A stretch of 20,655 nucleotides of DNA from Rikenellaceae bacterium (GTDB taxonomy: Bacteria > Bacteroidota > Bacteroidia > Bacteroidales > UBA932): contig CAAGIL010000003.1 of assembly GCA_900769905.1 (NCBI GenBank), forward strand, positions 1-20,655, in the 5' to 3' direction. Both the position numbers and the translations under genes were made by a program. Each line of letters opens with the position of its first letter. Position 1 is the first letter of the stretch. Below are positions 1-7,663 of the stretch, piece by piece. The notes under the pieces are model-generated. The model was not told the origin of the DNA and made no database searches. It worked only from the letters and a program-made list of their open reading frames with translations.

Positions 1-76
1 CCTCCCGGCGGGGCTCCGCGCTGGCGGTACGGTTTTTGTTCTTGTGGGTGTGAGAACCAGTAAAATCGAAAAAGTT

Positions 77-811
77 ATGAAGACCAGGATGACTATTCTT
101 TTCCTATGCACCGTGCTGATGATGGCGGGTGTGTGGTCTGCTGCGGCACAGGGCCGCGATGCGTATGCGGTCAGGTACGGCCGCGTGTATTTCGAGAACA
201 ATGAGATTCGCGGCGCCGATGCCCGTTCGTTCCGTGACCTTGGCTACGGCTACGGCAAGGACCGGTACCACGTGTATATGTACGGCCGCGTGCTCCCGTA
301 CGTGGACCCGTCTTCCTTCAGGGTGAGCAGGCGCTACGAGCCGGATTATGTCCCGGGAAACCCGCACACCGGTCCGGGCAACGGTAATCATCCCGGCCCC
401 GGCAACGGTAATCATCCCGGCCCCGGCAACGGTGACCGCCCTGGAAACGCAGGTCCGGGATACGGCAGCCCCGGTGGCGGCCGGCCGGATGAGAGCGGGT
501 ACCGCGTGACTACCCACGAGGTGTTCTACAACGGGCGGAAGATTTCCGGTGCCAGCGCGAATTCCTTCAGGGACCTGGGTTCCGGCTACGGCAAGGACTC
601 GTTCAGCGTGTTCTACTGCGGCAAGGAGCTGCGGGATGCGATGGCATCGACGTTCAAGGTGCTCGGCTGGGGTTACGCTAAGGATTCGTTCAACGTCTAC
701 TACGGGGGCAAGGTGCTCAAGGATGCGATGGCATCGACCTTCCGCGTGCTGGACAACGGCTACGCTGAGGACGCGTTCAATACCTGGTACCGCGGCTCCA
801 AGACCCGTTAG
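77..811 (+). CDS. Secreted DKNYY-repeat family protein
   Basis: A 244-residue protein with a clear signal peptide: a basic start, a hydrophobic stretch at about residues 5-20, and a likely cleavage site after the Ala-Ala-Ala-Gln around 22-25. The mature part carries repeated modules of the form S-F-R-D-L-G-x-G-Y-G-K-D-x-x-x-V-Y, with a glycine-containing strand after each. These sit at about residues 31-85 and 145-240. This pattern, in which 'K-D' is followed by an aromatic-rich strand, is that of the DKNYY family, whose function is unknown. A Gly/Pro/Asn-rich linker (about 93-142) separates the two blocks. The last modules are nearly identical in DNA, with GGATGCGATGGCATCGAC at 634-651 and again at 721-738, a spacing of 29 residues, which points to recent duplication. 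I chose ATG 77 over the in-frame GTG at 44 because it puts the signal peptide at the N-terminus. The protein is probably periplasmic or surface-exposed; this is inferred. Confidence 0.8.
   Translation: MKTRMTILFLCTVLMMAGVWSAAAQGRDAYAVRYGRVYFENNEIRGADARSFRDLGYGYGKDRYHVYMYGRVLPYVDPSSFRVSRRYEPDYVPGNPHTGPGNGNHPGPGNGNHPGPGNGDRPGNAGPGYGSPGGGRPDESGYRVTTHEVFYNGRKISGASANSFRDLGSGYGKDSFSVFYCGKELRDAMASTFKVLGWGYAKDSFNVYYGGKVLKDAMASTFRVLDNGYAEDAFNTWYRGSKTR
383..430 (+). repeat. 24-bp in-frame tandem repeat in the linker of the DKNYY protein
   Basis: Two consecutive identical 24-base units (383-406 and 407-430) are flanked by degenerate partial copies on both sides. They encode the eight-residue unit G-N-H-P-G-P-G-N. 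Because the unit is a multiple of three, gain or loss of copies by replication slippage would keep the reading frame and only change linker length. Confidence 0.85.
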
Positions 812-923
812 CGGTGCATCCGTAATAGGGGAGCGGCTCCCGACCGGGGCAGGGTCGAGCCTCAGTACCTCGCTCAGCATAAATCCGGAATGGGGGGCAT
901 TCCCCTGACGGAACTGGAAATGG

Positions 924-957
924 AAAAAGCCCCTCCGGAAAACTGGAAGGGCTTTTT
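924..957. terminator. Bidirectional intrinsic terminator between the DKNYY gene and tRNA-Asp
   Basis: An inverted repeat has arms at 924-936 and 945-957: AAAAAGCCC and GGGCTTTTT, then one mismatch, then TCC/GGA, with an 8-base loop. The A-run on one side and T-run on the other let it act in both directions. It lies directly 3' of the tRNA (which ends at 959) and about 110 bases after the stop of the convergent DKNYY gene. Confidence 0.85.
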
Positions 958-958
958 G

Positions 959-1033
959 CGGTGCGGAAGGGGCTCGAACCCTCGACCTCCGGCGTGACAG
1001 GCCGGCGTTCTAACCAAGCTGAACTACCGCACC
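959..1033 (-). tRNA. tRNA-Asp (anticodon GUC)
   Basis: On the minus strand the sequence folds into a full cloverleaf. It has a 7-bp acceptor stem (GGTGCGG/CCGCACC), a D arm with GTTC/GAAC, an anticodon stem CCGGC/GCCGG around the loop CTGTCAC, and a T arm with the loop TTCGAGC. The anticodon is GTC (plus-strand bases 996-998) and the discriminator base is G, as expected for tRNA-Asp. The 3' CCA is not encoded. The gene has its own promoter upstream (1065-1095) and a terminator immediately downstream. Confidence 0.97.
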
Positions 1034-1064
1034 AGACTTGGTTGCTTTCTGTCGGAAGCGGATG

Positions 1065-1095
1065 CAAAGGTAAGCATAAATTTTGATTCTGCAAA
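1065..1095 (-). promoter_or_regulatory. Bacteroidetes-type promoter of tRNA-Asp
   Basis: Read on the minus strand: TTTG (1095-1092), 19 bases, then TACCTTTG (1072-1065). This is an exact match to the TTTG / TAnnTTTG promoter consensus of the Bacteroidetes primary sigma factor. Transcription would start near 1059, about 25 bases before the mature tRNA 5' end at 1033. Confidence 0.8.
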
Positions 1096-1128
1096 CTTTT
1101 TTGAAAATTTTTTGAGAGACCCTGTACT

Positions 1129-1160
1129 TTTGCATAAACCGCAATAATTCTCTATATTTG
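1129..1160 (+). promoter_or_regulatory. Bacteroidetes-type promoter of the polysaccharide export operon
   Basis: TTTG at 1129-1132, 20 bases, then TATATTTG at 1153-1160, an exact consensus match with ideal spacing. Predicted transcription start is near 1167, giving a leader of about 85 bases before the ATG at 1253. It lies back to back with the tRNA-Asp promoter. Confidence 0.8.
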
Positions 1161-1163
1161 TAT

Positions 1164-1199
1164 GTTAAAATGGATTGTTGTGCATTTAAGCATTTTAAC
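1164..1199 (+). promoter_or_regulatory. Inverted repeat in the leader of the export operon
   Basis: GTTAAAATG (1164-1172) and CATTTTAAC (1191-1199) form a perfect 9-base inverted repeat separated by 18 bases. It begins at the predicted transcription start. It could be an RNA hairpin at the 5' end or a protein-binding site. No T-run follows, so it does not look like a simple terminator. Its function is unknown. Confidence 0.5.
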
Positions 1200-1252
1200 G
1201 AGTAATATAATTAGCATTTAACAAGCAAATTAACAAGAAACGTATAACAACG

Positions 1253-3700
1253 ATGAAGAAACTTTTAATCATTGCGGCAGCCGTACTGGCGTTTGCGACC
1301 CCTTTGGCGGCGCAGATGTCGGACGAGCAGGTTGTGCAATATGTAAAGAACGCAGCTGCTGAGGGCAAGAGTGAGTCCCAGATAGGCAAGGAACTGCTGT
1401 CCAGGGGTGTGACCGAGGCTCAGGCCGAGAGAATCAAGGCCCAGTACGAGAATCAGCTGAACGGGGATGCAACTTCAGCCACAGGCCTGTCCGGCACCGG
1501 GCAGTACGGTCGGAGGGATTCCCGCAATGACCAGGATATACAGATTTTTGAACAGGGTTATGGAAAGAACCCGGGACAGGGCTCAGGAGCAGAGTACGGC
1601 ACGGATCAGAATGTTGATGTCAACAACGTGCTTCAGTCTGTCATCGACAACAATTTCATCTTCGGCCACGACATCTTCGGGGGCAGGTCAAATGTGACTT
1701 TCGAGCCTAACGAGAACCAGGCGACCCCGTCCAACTATGTGCTCGGTCCGGGCGATGAGCTCATCATCGAGGTCTGGGGAATGAACGAGGCCACCATAGT
1801 GCAGACCATCAGCCCTGAGGGCAGGATAAGCATCTCCCAGGTGGGCCCGATCCAGCTCAGCGGCAAGACCATTGCCGAAGCCACGAAACTCATCAGGTCC
1901 AAGCTGGCGGCCAAGTATGCCGGCATCACTTCCGGTGCCAATTCCAACGTCAGCGTGAGCCTGGGCAAGATACGCACCATCCAGGTCAACGTGATGGGTA
2001 TGGTGAACACCCCGGGCACCTACCGCCTGTCTCCGTTCACCACCGTTTTCCACGCCCTCTACCGCGCAGGCGGCATTGCGGACAACGGTAGCCTCCGCTC
2101 CGTGAAGGTCGTGCGCGCAGGTGAGACGGTTGCTGAGGTTGACATTTACGACTATCTCTTCTCCGGCAACGCGAACATTGACATAGCCCTCAAGGAGGGA
2201 GACGTGATTATCGTGCCTCCGTACAACGAGTTGGTGAAGATTTCCGGCGGCGTTAAGAGGCCTATGACCTACGAGCTCAAGGGTGGCGAAACCCTCGCTG
2301 AACTCGTGGAGTACGCGGGCGGCTTCGCAAGCAACGCCTACCGCAAGGATGTGAACATAGTGCGCAATACCGGTTTCGAGAAGGAACTCATCACCGTGTC
2401 AAGCGACAAGTTCGCGGGCTGCGTGCTCAGCGACGGCGACGAGGTGACCGTGGGCTCCAACCTGGAGCGTTACGCCAACAGGGTGGAAGTCAAGGGCTTC
2501 GTGTTCCGTCCGGGAGAGTATGAGCTCGGAGGCAGCATCGCTACCGTGCGCCAGCTCATCGAAGTGGCAGGCGGTCTCACTGAGGACGCGTTCCTGGACA
2601 GGGCTGTAATACTCAGGGAACTTCCTGACCTCAGCCTCGAGACCATTGCCGTGAACCTCAAGGCAATTTACGATGGCGCCTGTGATGACGTGCTGCTCCG
2701 CAAGAACGACGTGCTCACCATATCCGGCATACACGAGCTCCAGAGCCGCGGAACCGTGACCATCAACGGTCTGGTGGCCAATCCCGGCACCTTCGATTTC
2801 GCTGAAGGCACCACGCTCGAGGACCTCATACTCAAGGCCGGCGGTCTTCAGGACGGCGCTTCCACCGCGAGGGTGGACATCGCAAGGAGAATCTATGACC
2901 CTGACAGCCTCACATATTCGGACACACTCGGTCTGGCATATTCCTTCCCTATCAGCGAAGGTCTTGCCATCGTGGGTGCTGACAGCTTCGTGCTCCAGCC
3001 TTACGATGTGGTGTCAGTTCGCCGCAGTCCGGGATTCAGACCTCAGAAATTCATCACCGTGGACGGCTGCGTGGTTTTCCCTGGCCAGTATGTAATTGTG
3101 AATGAGAATGAAAGACTCTCTGATGTGATAGAGCGTGCAGGGGGACTCACCAATATGGCAAACCCTAAGGGTGTGATGATAGTGCGTCAGAGAAAGTCAG
3201 CAGAAGACAAGCAGATTCTTTCAGAATCACTGGATAAATTCCAGAACGAGATTGACACACTCAAGGTTGAGGTGAAGGACTACTACAACATTGCCGTTGA
3301 CCTCAATGAGGTATTGGCCCACAAGGGCACCGAGGCTGACCTGGTGCTCCAGGAAGATGACAGGATCGTGGTGCCGGAGTTCGTCAACACCGTGCAGGTT
3401 AGCGGTGAGGTGATGTCTCCGAACTCGGTGGTATACAAGCCTGGCAGAACCGTGGCTTACTATATCAACGATGCCGGCGGATATACGGAGAACGCCAGAA
3501 GGTCCAAGGTTTATGTCATCTACCAGAACGGAAGGGCGGCGGTGAACAGGCTCAACAATGCCAAGGTGGAGCCGGGATGTACCATAGTCGTGCCGACAAA
3601 GCCTGAGAAGAGGCCTCTCACCACTTCCGACGTGCTGGCTACGGCGAGTGTGGCATCTTCACTCACCTCCGTAGTGGCTATGCTTATACGTCTTTTCTAA
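1253..3700 (+). CDS. Wza-like SLBB-domain polysaccharide export protein
   Basis: An 815-residue outer-membrane exporter of the Wza/OPX type, through which capsule or exopolysaccharide chains leave the cell. The signal peptide covers residues 1-20 or so (basic start, hydrophobic core, Ala-Ala-Gln). A short helical N-terminal segment follows. The polysaccharide export domain starts near residue 160 with L-G-P-G-D-E-L-I-I-E-V-W-G. Six SLBB-type repeats then begin near residues 243, 326, 410, 500, 600 and 713; each has a G-x-V-x-x-P-G-like strand followed by A-G-G. The hydrophobic C-terminal stretch (about 790-815) may span the outer membrane, like the C-terminal helix of Wza. It is about twice as long as E. 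coli Wza because of the extra SLBB copies, which is usual in Bacteroidetes. It lies 12 bases before the chain-length gene and has a clear promoter upstream. Confidence 0.9.
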   Translation: MKKLLIIAAAVLAFATPLAAQMSDEQVVQYVKNAAAEGKSESQIGKELLSRGVTEAQAERIKAQYENQLNGDATSATGLSGTGQYGRRDSRNDQDIQIFEQGYGKNPGQGSGAEYGTDQNVDVNNVLQSVIDNNFIFGHDIFGGRSNVTFEPNENQATPSNYVLGPGDELIIEVWGMNEATIVQTISPEGRISISQVGPIQLSGKTIAEATKLIRSKLAAKYAGITSGANSNVSVSLGKIRTIQVNVMGMVNTPGTYRLSPFTTVFHALYRAGGIADNGSLRSVKVVRAGETVAEVDIYDYLFSGNANIDIALKEGDVIIVPPYNELVKISGGVKRPMTYELKGGETLAELVEYAGGFASNAYRKDVNIVRNTGFEKELITVSSDKFAGCVLSDGDEVTVGSNLERYANRVEVKGFVFRPGEYELGGSIATVRQLIEVAGGLTEDAFLDRAVILRELPDLSLETIAVNLKAIYDGACDDVLLRKNDVLTISGIHELQSRGTVTINGLVANPGTFDFAEGTTLEDLILKAGGLQDGASTARVDIARRIYDPDSLTYSDTLGLAYSFPISEGLAIVGADSFVLQPYDVVSVRRSPGFRPQKFITVDGCVVFPGQYVIVNENERLSDVIERAGGLTNMANPKGVMIVRQRKSAEDKQILSESLDKFQNEIDTLKVEVKDYYNIAVDLNEVLAHKGTEADLVLQEDDRIVVPEFVNTVQVSGEVMSPNSVVYKPGRTVAYYINDAGGYTENARRSKVYVIYQNGRAAVNRLNNAKVEPGCTIVVPTKPEKRPLTTSDVLATASVASSLTSVVAMLIRLF

Positions 3701-3712
3701 TACTGACTTGAT

Positions 3713-4876
3713 ATGGCAGAACAGAAATATACTGAGAATCAGAACCTTCCATCCGGCCCTGCTGCAGTGGAGGAAGAGTACGATGAGATAGACATAATGG
3801 AGCTGGTGATGAAGCTTCTTGCAAACTGGAAGAAGCTCCTCGTCTGGTGCGGAATTGCAGCGGTAGTGGGAATCGTGGTCGCATTCAGCATACCTAAGTC
3901 CTACACCGTGGATTCCAAACTTGCGCCGGAAATCGTCGCAAAGACCAACTCTTCCGTTGCTTCCATCGCCTCGATGATGGGTGCGAACATAAGCAATATG
4001 ACCACCAACGATGCCGTGTACCCTGACCTCTATCCTGAGATTGTGTCCTCTACTCCGTTCGTGATCGAGCTCTTCTCCACCCCTGTGGAGTTCAAGACCA
4101 AGAAGGAGGGAATGGTCAGCACCGATCTATACACCTATCTCAAAGAGTATACCCGTGCCCCTTGGTGGAGTGCGGTGATGTCTGCGCCTTTCAAGGCTCT
4201 TGGCTGGTTTATGGGCCTGTTCAGGGAGAAGCAAGAACCGGTGGAGGGCTATGCGGACATCAATCCTAATGCCTTGACCGTGGAGCAGACGAAGATTGCA
4301 AAGGCAATACGCGAATCCGTGATGGTTAGCGTGGACAAGAAGACCCAGGTGATTTCCATCTCCGTCAGCAGCCAGAGTCCATATGTTTCCAAAGAAGTGT
4401 CTGATGCCGTCATCGAAAAGCTCCAGAACTACGTGACCGCATACCGCACCGAGAAGGCCCGCAAGGATATGGACTACTATCTCCAGCTCTATGATGAGGC
4501 CAAGGCTGATTATTATTCTGCACAGCAGAAATATGCGCAGTTTGTGGATGCCAACCAGGGTGTGGTGCTCCAGAGGGTGAAGACAGAGCAGGAGAGGCTG
4601 CAGAATGATGTGCAGCTTGCATTCCAGCTCTACAACTCCTGCGCCCAGCAGCTTCAGATGGCGCGTGCCAAGGTGCAGCAGGAGACTCCTGTATGCGTGA
4701 TTATGGAGCCACCTGTGCTCCCTATCAAGGCAACCAAGCCTTCCAAGATGATGACTCTGGTGGCTTGCATATTCCTGGGATTCTGCCTTTGCGCAGTATG
4801 GGTGCTTTGGGGCAAGGACTGGATAGCCAAATTCAGAAGTGAAAGGAAAAATTACAATACGGGGAGCGAGGGTTAA
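3713..4876 (+). CDS. Wzz-type polysaccharide chain-length determinant / co-polymerase
   Basis: A 387-residue inner-membrane protein with the Wzz/PCP layout. A short cytoplasmic N-terminus leads into transmembrane helix 1 (about 42-60) and a proline-containing boundary. A large periplasmic region follows with the usual 'Y-P-D-L-Y-P-E-I-V-x-S' segment near 103-112 and a coiled-coil-rich part at about 245-320. A Pro-rich stretch precedes helix 2 (about 346-366). There is no Walker motif or tyrosine-rich tail, so it lacks a fused BY-kinase domain. It would set chain length and link polymerisation to the Wza-type exporter encoded just upstream. The gene is only 12 bases after that exporter, so they are very likely co-transcribed. 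Its last 38 bases overlap the start of uvrA. Confidence 0.88.
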   Translation: MAEQKYTENQNLPSGPAAVEEEYDEIDIMELVMKLLANWKKLLVWCGIAAVVGIVVAFSIPKSYTVDSKLAPEIVAKTNSSVASIASMMGANISNMTTNDAVYPDLYPEIVSSTPFVIELFSTPVEFKTKKEGMVSTDLYTYLKEYTRAPWWSAVMSAPFKALGWFMGLFREKQEPVEGYADINPNALTVEQTKIAKAIRESVMVSVDKKTQVISISVSSQSPYVSKEVSDAVIEKLQNYVTAYRTEKARKDMDYYLQLYDEAKADYYSAQQKYAQFVDANQGVVLQRVKTEQERLQNDVQLAFQLYNSCAQQLQMARAKVQQETPVCVIMEPPVLPIKATKPSKMMTLVACIFLGFCLCAVWVLWGKDWIAKFRSERKNYNTGSEG

Positions 4877-7625
4877 CAATCTTAAGAACCTGAGCCTCGA
4901 CATTCCGAGAAACAAGCTCGTGGTTGTCACGGGAGTTTCCGGTTCCGGCAAATCATCTCTGGTCTTCGACACGCTATATGCCGAGGGCCAGAGGCGTTTT
5001 TCCGAGAGCCTCTCATCCTATGCCCGCCAGTTTCTGGGCAGGATGAGCAAGCCGGACGTGGATTTCATAGAGGGCATACCGCCTGCCATAGCGATAGAGC
5101 AGAAGGTAAGTACCCGAAATCCGCGCTCTACCGTGGCCACTACCACAGAAATATACGATTTTATCCGTCTTCTCTTTTCAAGGATAGGCCGCACCTACTC
5201 CCCGGTTTCGGGAGAGGAAGTGCGCTGCGACAGCGTTCAGGACGTGCTGGCCTTCCTGGAAGACCGTAAGGAAGGAGTCTGCTATGTGCTCGCCGGTCTG
5301 GGCTGGGAACAGCGGGAGGACAAGGTGGAACTGCTGCTTTCCCTGAAGGAGGAGGGCTACAACAGGACCTACACTCCGGGAAGGGTGCTGAAAATAGACG
5401 AGGTGCTCCGTATGGACGGGGACTATCCCGACACTCTCTACCTGCTCCTTGACAGGGTTCGCTGCGGCGGGAATTTCGATTCCGACACCCGCACCCGTCT
5501 TCTGGCTTCCGTCTCCGATGCCTTCAACCGTGGCTCGGGACAGGTGTATATAGCTGATGATCAGGGAATACTGAAATCGTTCTGCAATCGCTTCGAGCGC
5601 GACGGAATAGTGTTCCGCAAGCCTGACGACTATCTTTTCAGCTTCAACTCCCCGCTCGGGGCCTGCCCTCACTGCGGCGGTCTCGGCAAAGTCATAGGCG
5701 TGAGCGAGGACCTGGTGGTCCCGGACAAGACAAAGAGCATTTATGACGGGGCAATAGCCTGCTGGAGAGGGGAGAAGATGGGTTGGTTCAAGGACCAGCT
5801 CATAAAGGTGGCATCAAAATTCGGGATTCCGATTTTCGAGCCTTACTGCAAACTCAGCGAGGAGCAGCGCCGGACAATATGGAAGCAGCGCTCCAACGAC
5901 GACCTCGAAAACAGCTTCGTCGGTCTGGATGAGTTCTTCGAGTGGGTGGACAGCCAGAAATACAAAATCCAGTTCAAGTATATGATGTCCCGCTTCTGCG
6001 GACGTGCCACCTGCCCGGAGTGCGGGGGCAGCCGTCTGCGCAGGGAAGCGCTCTGGGTACGCCTCTGTGGACGCACCATCGACGAACTGCTCCAGATGAA
6101 CATAGACGAGGCGCTGGATTTCTTCGGATCAATGCAAATTACTGATACTGAGCGCGCTATCGTTGCCGAGCCGCTTTCGGAAATACTCTCGCGCCTGCAG
6201 TGCATCAAGGACGTGGGCCTGTCTTACCTCACGCTCAACCGCGCCTGCAACACCCTTTCCGGAGGTGAGAGCCAGCGCATCAACCTCGTGACCTCCCTGG
6301 GCTCCAGCCTCGTGGGCTCGATGTACATACTCGACGAGCCGAGCATAGGCCTGCATCCCCGGGATACGGCAAGGCTCATTTCAGTGCTCAAGCGTCTGCG
6401 CGACCTGGGCAACACGGTAATCGTGGTGGAGCACGATGAGGACATTATGCGTGCAGCGGACCTGCTCATAGATATGGGACCCGGTGCCGGTGCCGCCGGG
6501 GGTGAGATAGTGTACAGCGGCTGCCTCGGGGACAGTCAGGTTGCCTCAGCGGGATGCGGCTCGCTCACGCTGGACTACCTCTGCGGCCGCCGTCAGCGCT
6601 ATACCCGCAACAAGCGCAGCTGGCAGTATTCAATCAGCGTCAAGGGCGCTATGGAGCACAACCTCAAGGATATAGACGTTCGCTTCCCGCTGGGTGTGCT
6701 GACCGTGGTCACGGGCGTGTCCGGTTCGGGAAAGTCTTCCCTTGTGGGGGACATACTCTACCCGGCGCTCAACCGTCGGCTCAATGATTCCGGCGACAGC
6801 CCCGGCCTCTTCCGTGCCCTGGACGGCAATCTGGACCGCATCACGCGGGTGGAGTACGTGGACCAGAACCCCATCGGGCGCAGTTCCCGCTCGAATGCCG
6901 TGACCTACCTCAATATTTACGACGACATACGCAAACTTCTGGCGGCGCAGCAATACGCGAAGATCAACGGGTTCGGGCCGAATTACTTCTCCTTCAACAA
7001 GGACGGCGGACGCTGCCCGGAGTGCCAGGGAGAGGGCGTGGTGCGCATCCCAATGCAGTTTATGGCGGACGTGGAGATGGTGTGCGAGACCTGCGGCGGC
7101 AAGCGTTTCAAGCCGGAGGTGCTGGAGGTACGCTACAGGGAAAAGAATGTCGACGACATACTCAATATGAGCGTGGACGATGCGGTGGAATTCTTCTCAG
7201 CGGGGAAGGAGGAACTGGCGCAGTCCATTGTGGCACAGTTGGAAAAGTTGCAGGCAGTCGGCCTGGGATACCTCAAACTCGGCCAGAGCAGTTCCACCCT
7301 GTCCGGTGGAGAAAGCCAGCGCATCAAGCTGGCGTACTACCTCTCATTGAGCGTGAAGAAGTCCGAGAGGATACTTTTCATATTCGACGAGCCAACCACG
7401 GGGCTGCATTTCTACGATGTGGAGAAGCTGTTGAAGGCTTTCGACACACTGCTTGCGGCCGGCCATTCATTGGTGGTGGTGGAGCATAACCCGGACGTGA
7501 TCCGTGCAGCGGACTGGGTCATTGACCTGGGACCGGATGCCGGAAATGCGGGCGGCGAGGTGGTATTCGAGGGTACGCCGGAGGAACTGGTGAAACAGGA
7601 CACCTACACGGCGAAGTATATATAA
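4839..7625 (+). CDS. uvrA: Excinuclease ABC subunit UvrA (possibly a second paralogue)
   Basis: A 928-residue DNA-damage recognition ATPase of nucleotide excision repair. ATP-binding domain I has Walker A G-V-S-G-S-G-K-S-S (32-40), the signature L-S-G-G-E-S-Q-R-I-N-L near 471 and D-E-P-S-I-G-L-H after it. ATP-binding domain II has a second Walker A near 626, a second signature near 820 and D-E-P-T-T-G-L-H near 849. Zinc-binding pairs are visible at about 275 (C-P-H-C), 391 (C-P-E-C), and 725/749 (C-P-E-C and C-E-T-C). The region between about 115 and 245 is present, so the UvrB-contact domain appears intact. The start is GTG at 4839: only this start keeps the conserved I-x-I-R-G-A-R-x-N-N-L-K N-terminus. 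Several residues (for example V-T-G-V-S rather than I-T-G-L-S) suggest one of the UvrA paralogues that Bacteroidetes often carry; this is inference. Confidence 0.93.
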   Translation: MKGKITIRGARVNNLKNLSLDIPRNKLVVVTGVSGSGKSSLVFDTLYAEGQRRFSESLSSYARQFLGRMSKPDVDFIEGIPPAIAIEQKVSTRNPRSTVATTTEIYDFIRLLFSRIGRTYSPVSGEEVRCDSVQDVLAFLEDRKEGVCYVLAGLGWEQREDKVELLLSLKEEGYNRTYTPGRVLKIDEVLRMDGDYPDTLYLLLDRVRCGGNFDSDTRTRLLASVSDAFNRGSGQVYIADDQGILKSFCNRFERDGIVFRKPDDYLFSFNSPLGACPHCGGLGKVIGVSEDLVVPDKTKSIYDGAIACWRGEKMGWFKDQLIKVASKFGIPIFEPYCKLSEEQRRTIWKQRSNDDLENSFVGLDEFFEWVDSQKYKIQFKYMMSRFCGRATCPECGGSRLRREALWVRLCGRTIDELLQMNIDEALDFFGSMQITDTERAIVAEPLSEILSRLQCIKDVGLSYLTLNRACNTLSGGESQRINLVTSLGSSLVGSMYILDEPSIGLHPRDTARLISVLKRLRDLGNTVIVVEHDEDIMRAADLLIDMGPGAGAAGGEIVYSGCLGDSQVASAGCGSLTLDYLCGRRQRYTRNKRSWQYSISVKGAMEHNLKDIDVRFPLGVLTVVTGVSGSGKSSLVGDILYPALNRRLNDSGDSPGLFRALDGNLDRITRVEYVDQNPIGRSSRSNAVTYLNIYDDIRKLLAAQQYAKINGFGPNYFSFNKDGGRCPECQGEGVVRIPMQFMADVEMVCETCGGKRFKPEVLEVRYREKNVDDILNMSVDDAVEFFSAGKEELAQSIVAQLEKLQAVGLGYLKLGQSSSTLSGGESQRIKLAYYLSLSVKKSERILFIFDEPTTGLHFYDVEKLLKAFDTLLAAGHSLVVVEHNPDVIRAADWVIDLGPDAGNAGGEVVFEGTPEELVKQDTYTAKYI

Positions 7626-7663
7626 GTGGCCTGCGGATGCCGGGCGCTTGTTTATGCGCGGAC

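Noticed and set aside
383..430. Possible CRISPR or other array
   Set aside because: The 24-base units are directly adjacent with no spacers and lie inside a reading frame, so this is a coding tandem repeat.
104..880. Open frame of 258 codons on the minus strand
   Set aside because: Antisense to the DKNYY gene; its repeats only mirror the repeats of the real gene.
887..903. Small hairpin GGAATG/CATTCC after the DKNYY gene
   Set aside because: Short stem with a G-run loop and no T-run. The strong terminator at 924-957 explains termination here.
4127..4972. Open frame of 281 codons on the minus strand
   Set aside because: Antisense to the end of wzz and the start of uvrA. The leucine/histidine-rich translation matches no family.
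7626..7663. Possible bidirectional terminator between uvrA and the glycosyltransferase gene
   Set aside because: Only a GCGC/GCGC stem of four pairs with an 8-base loop and no T-run; too weak to call.
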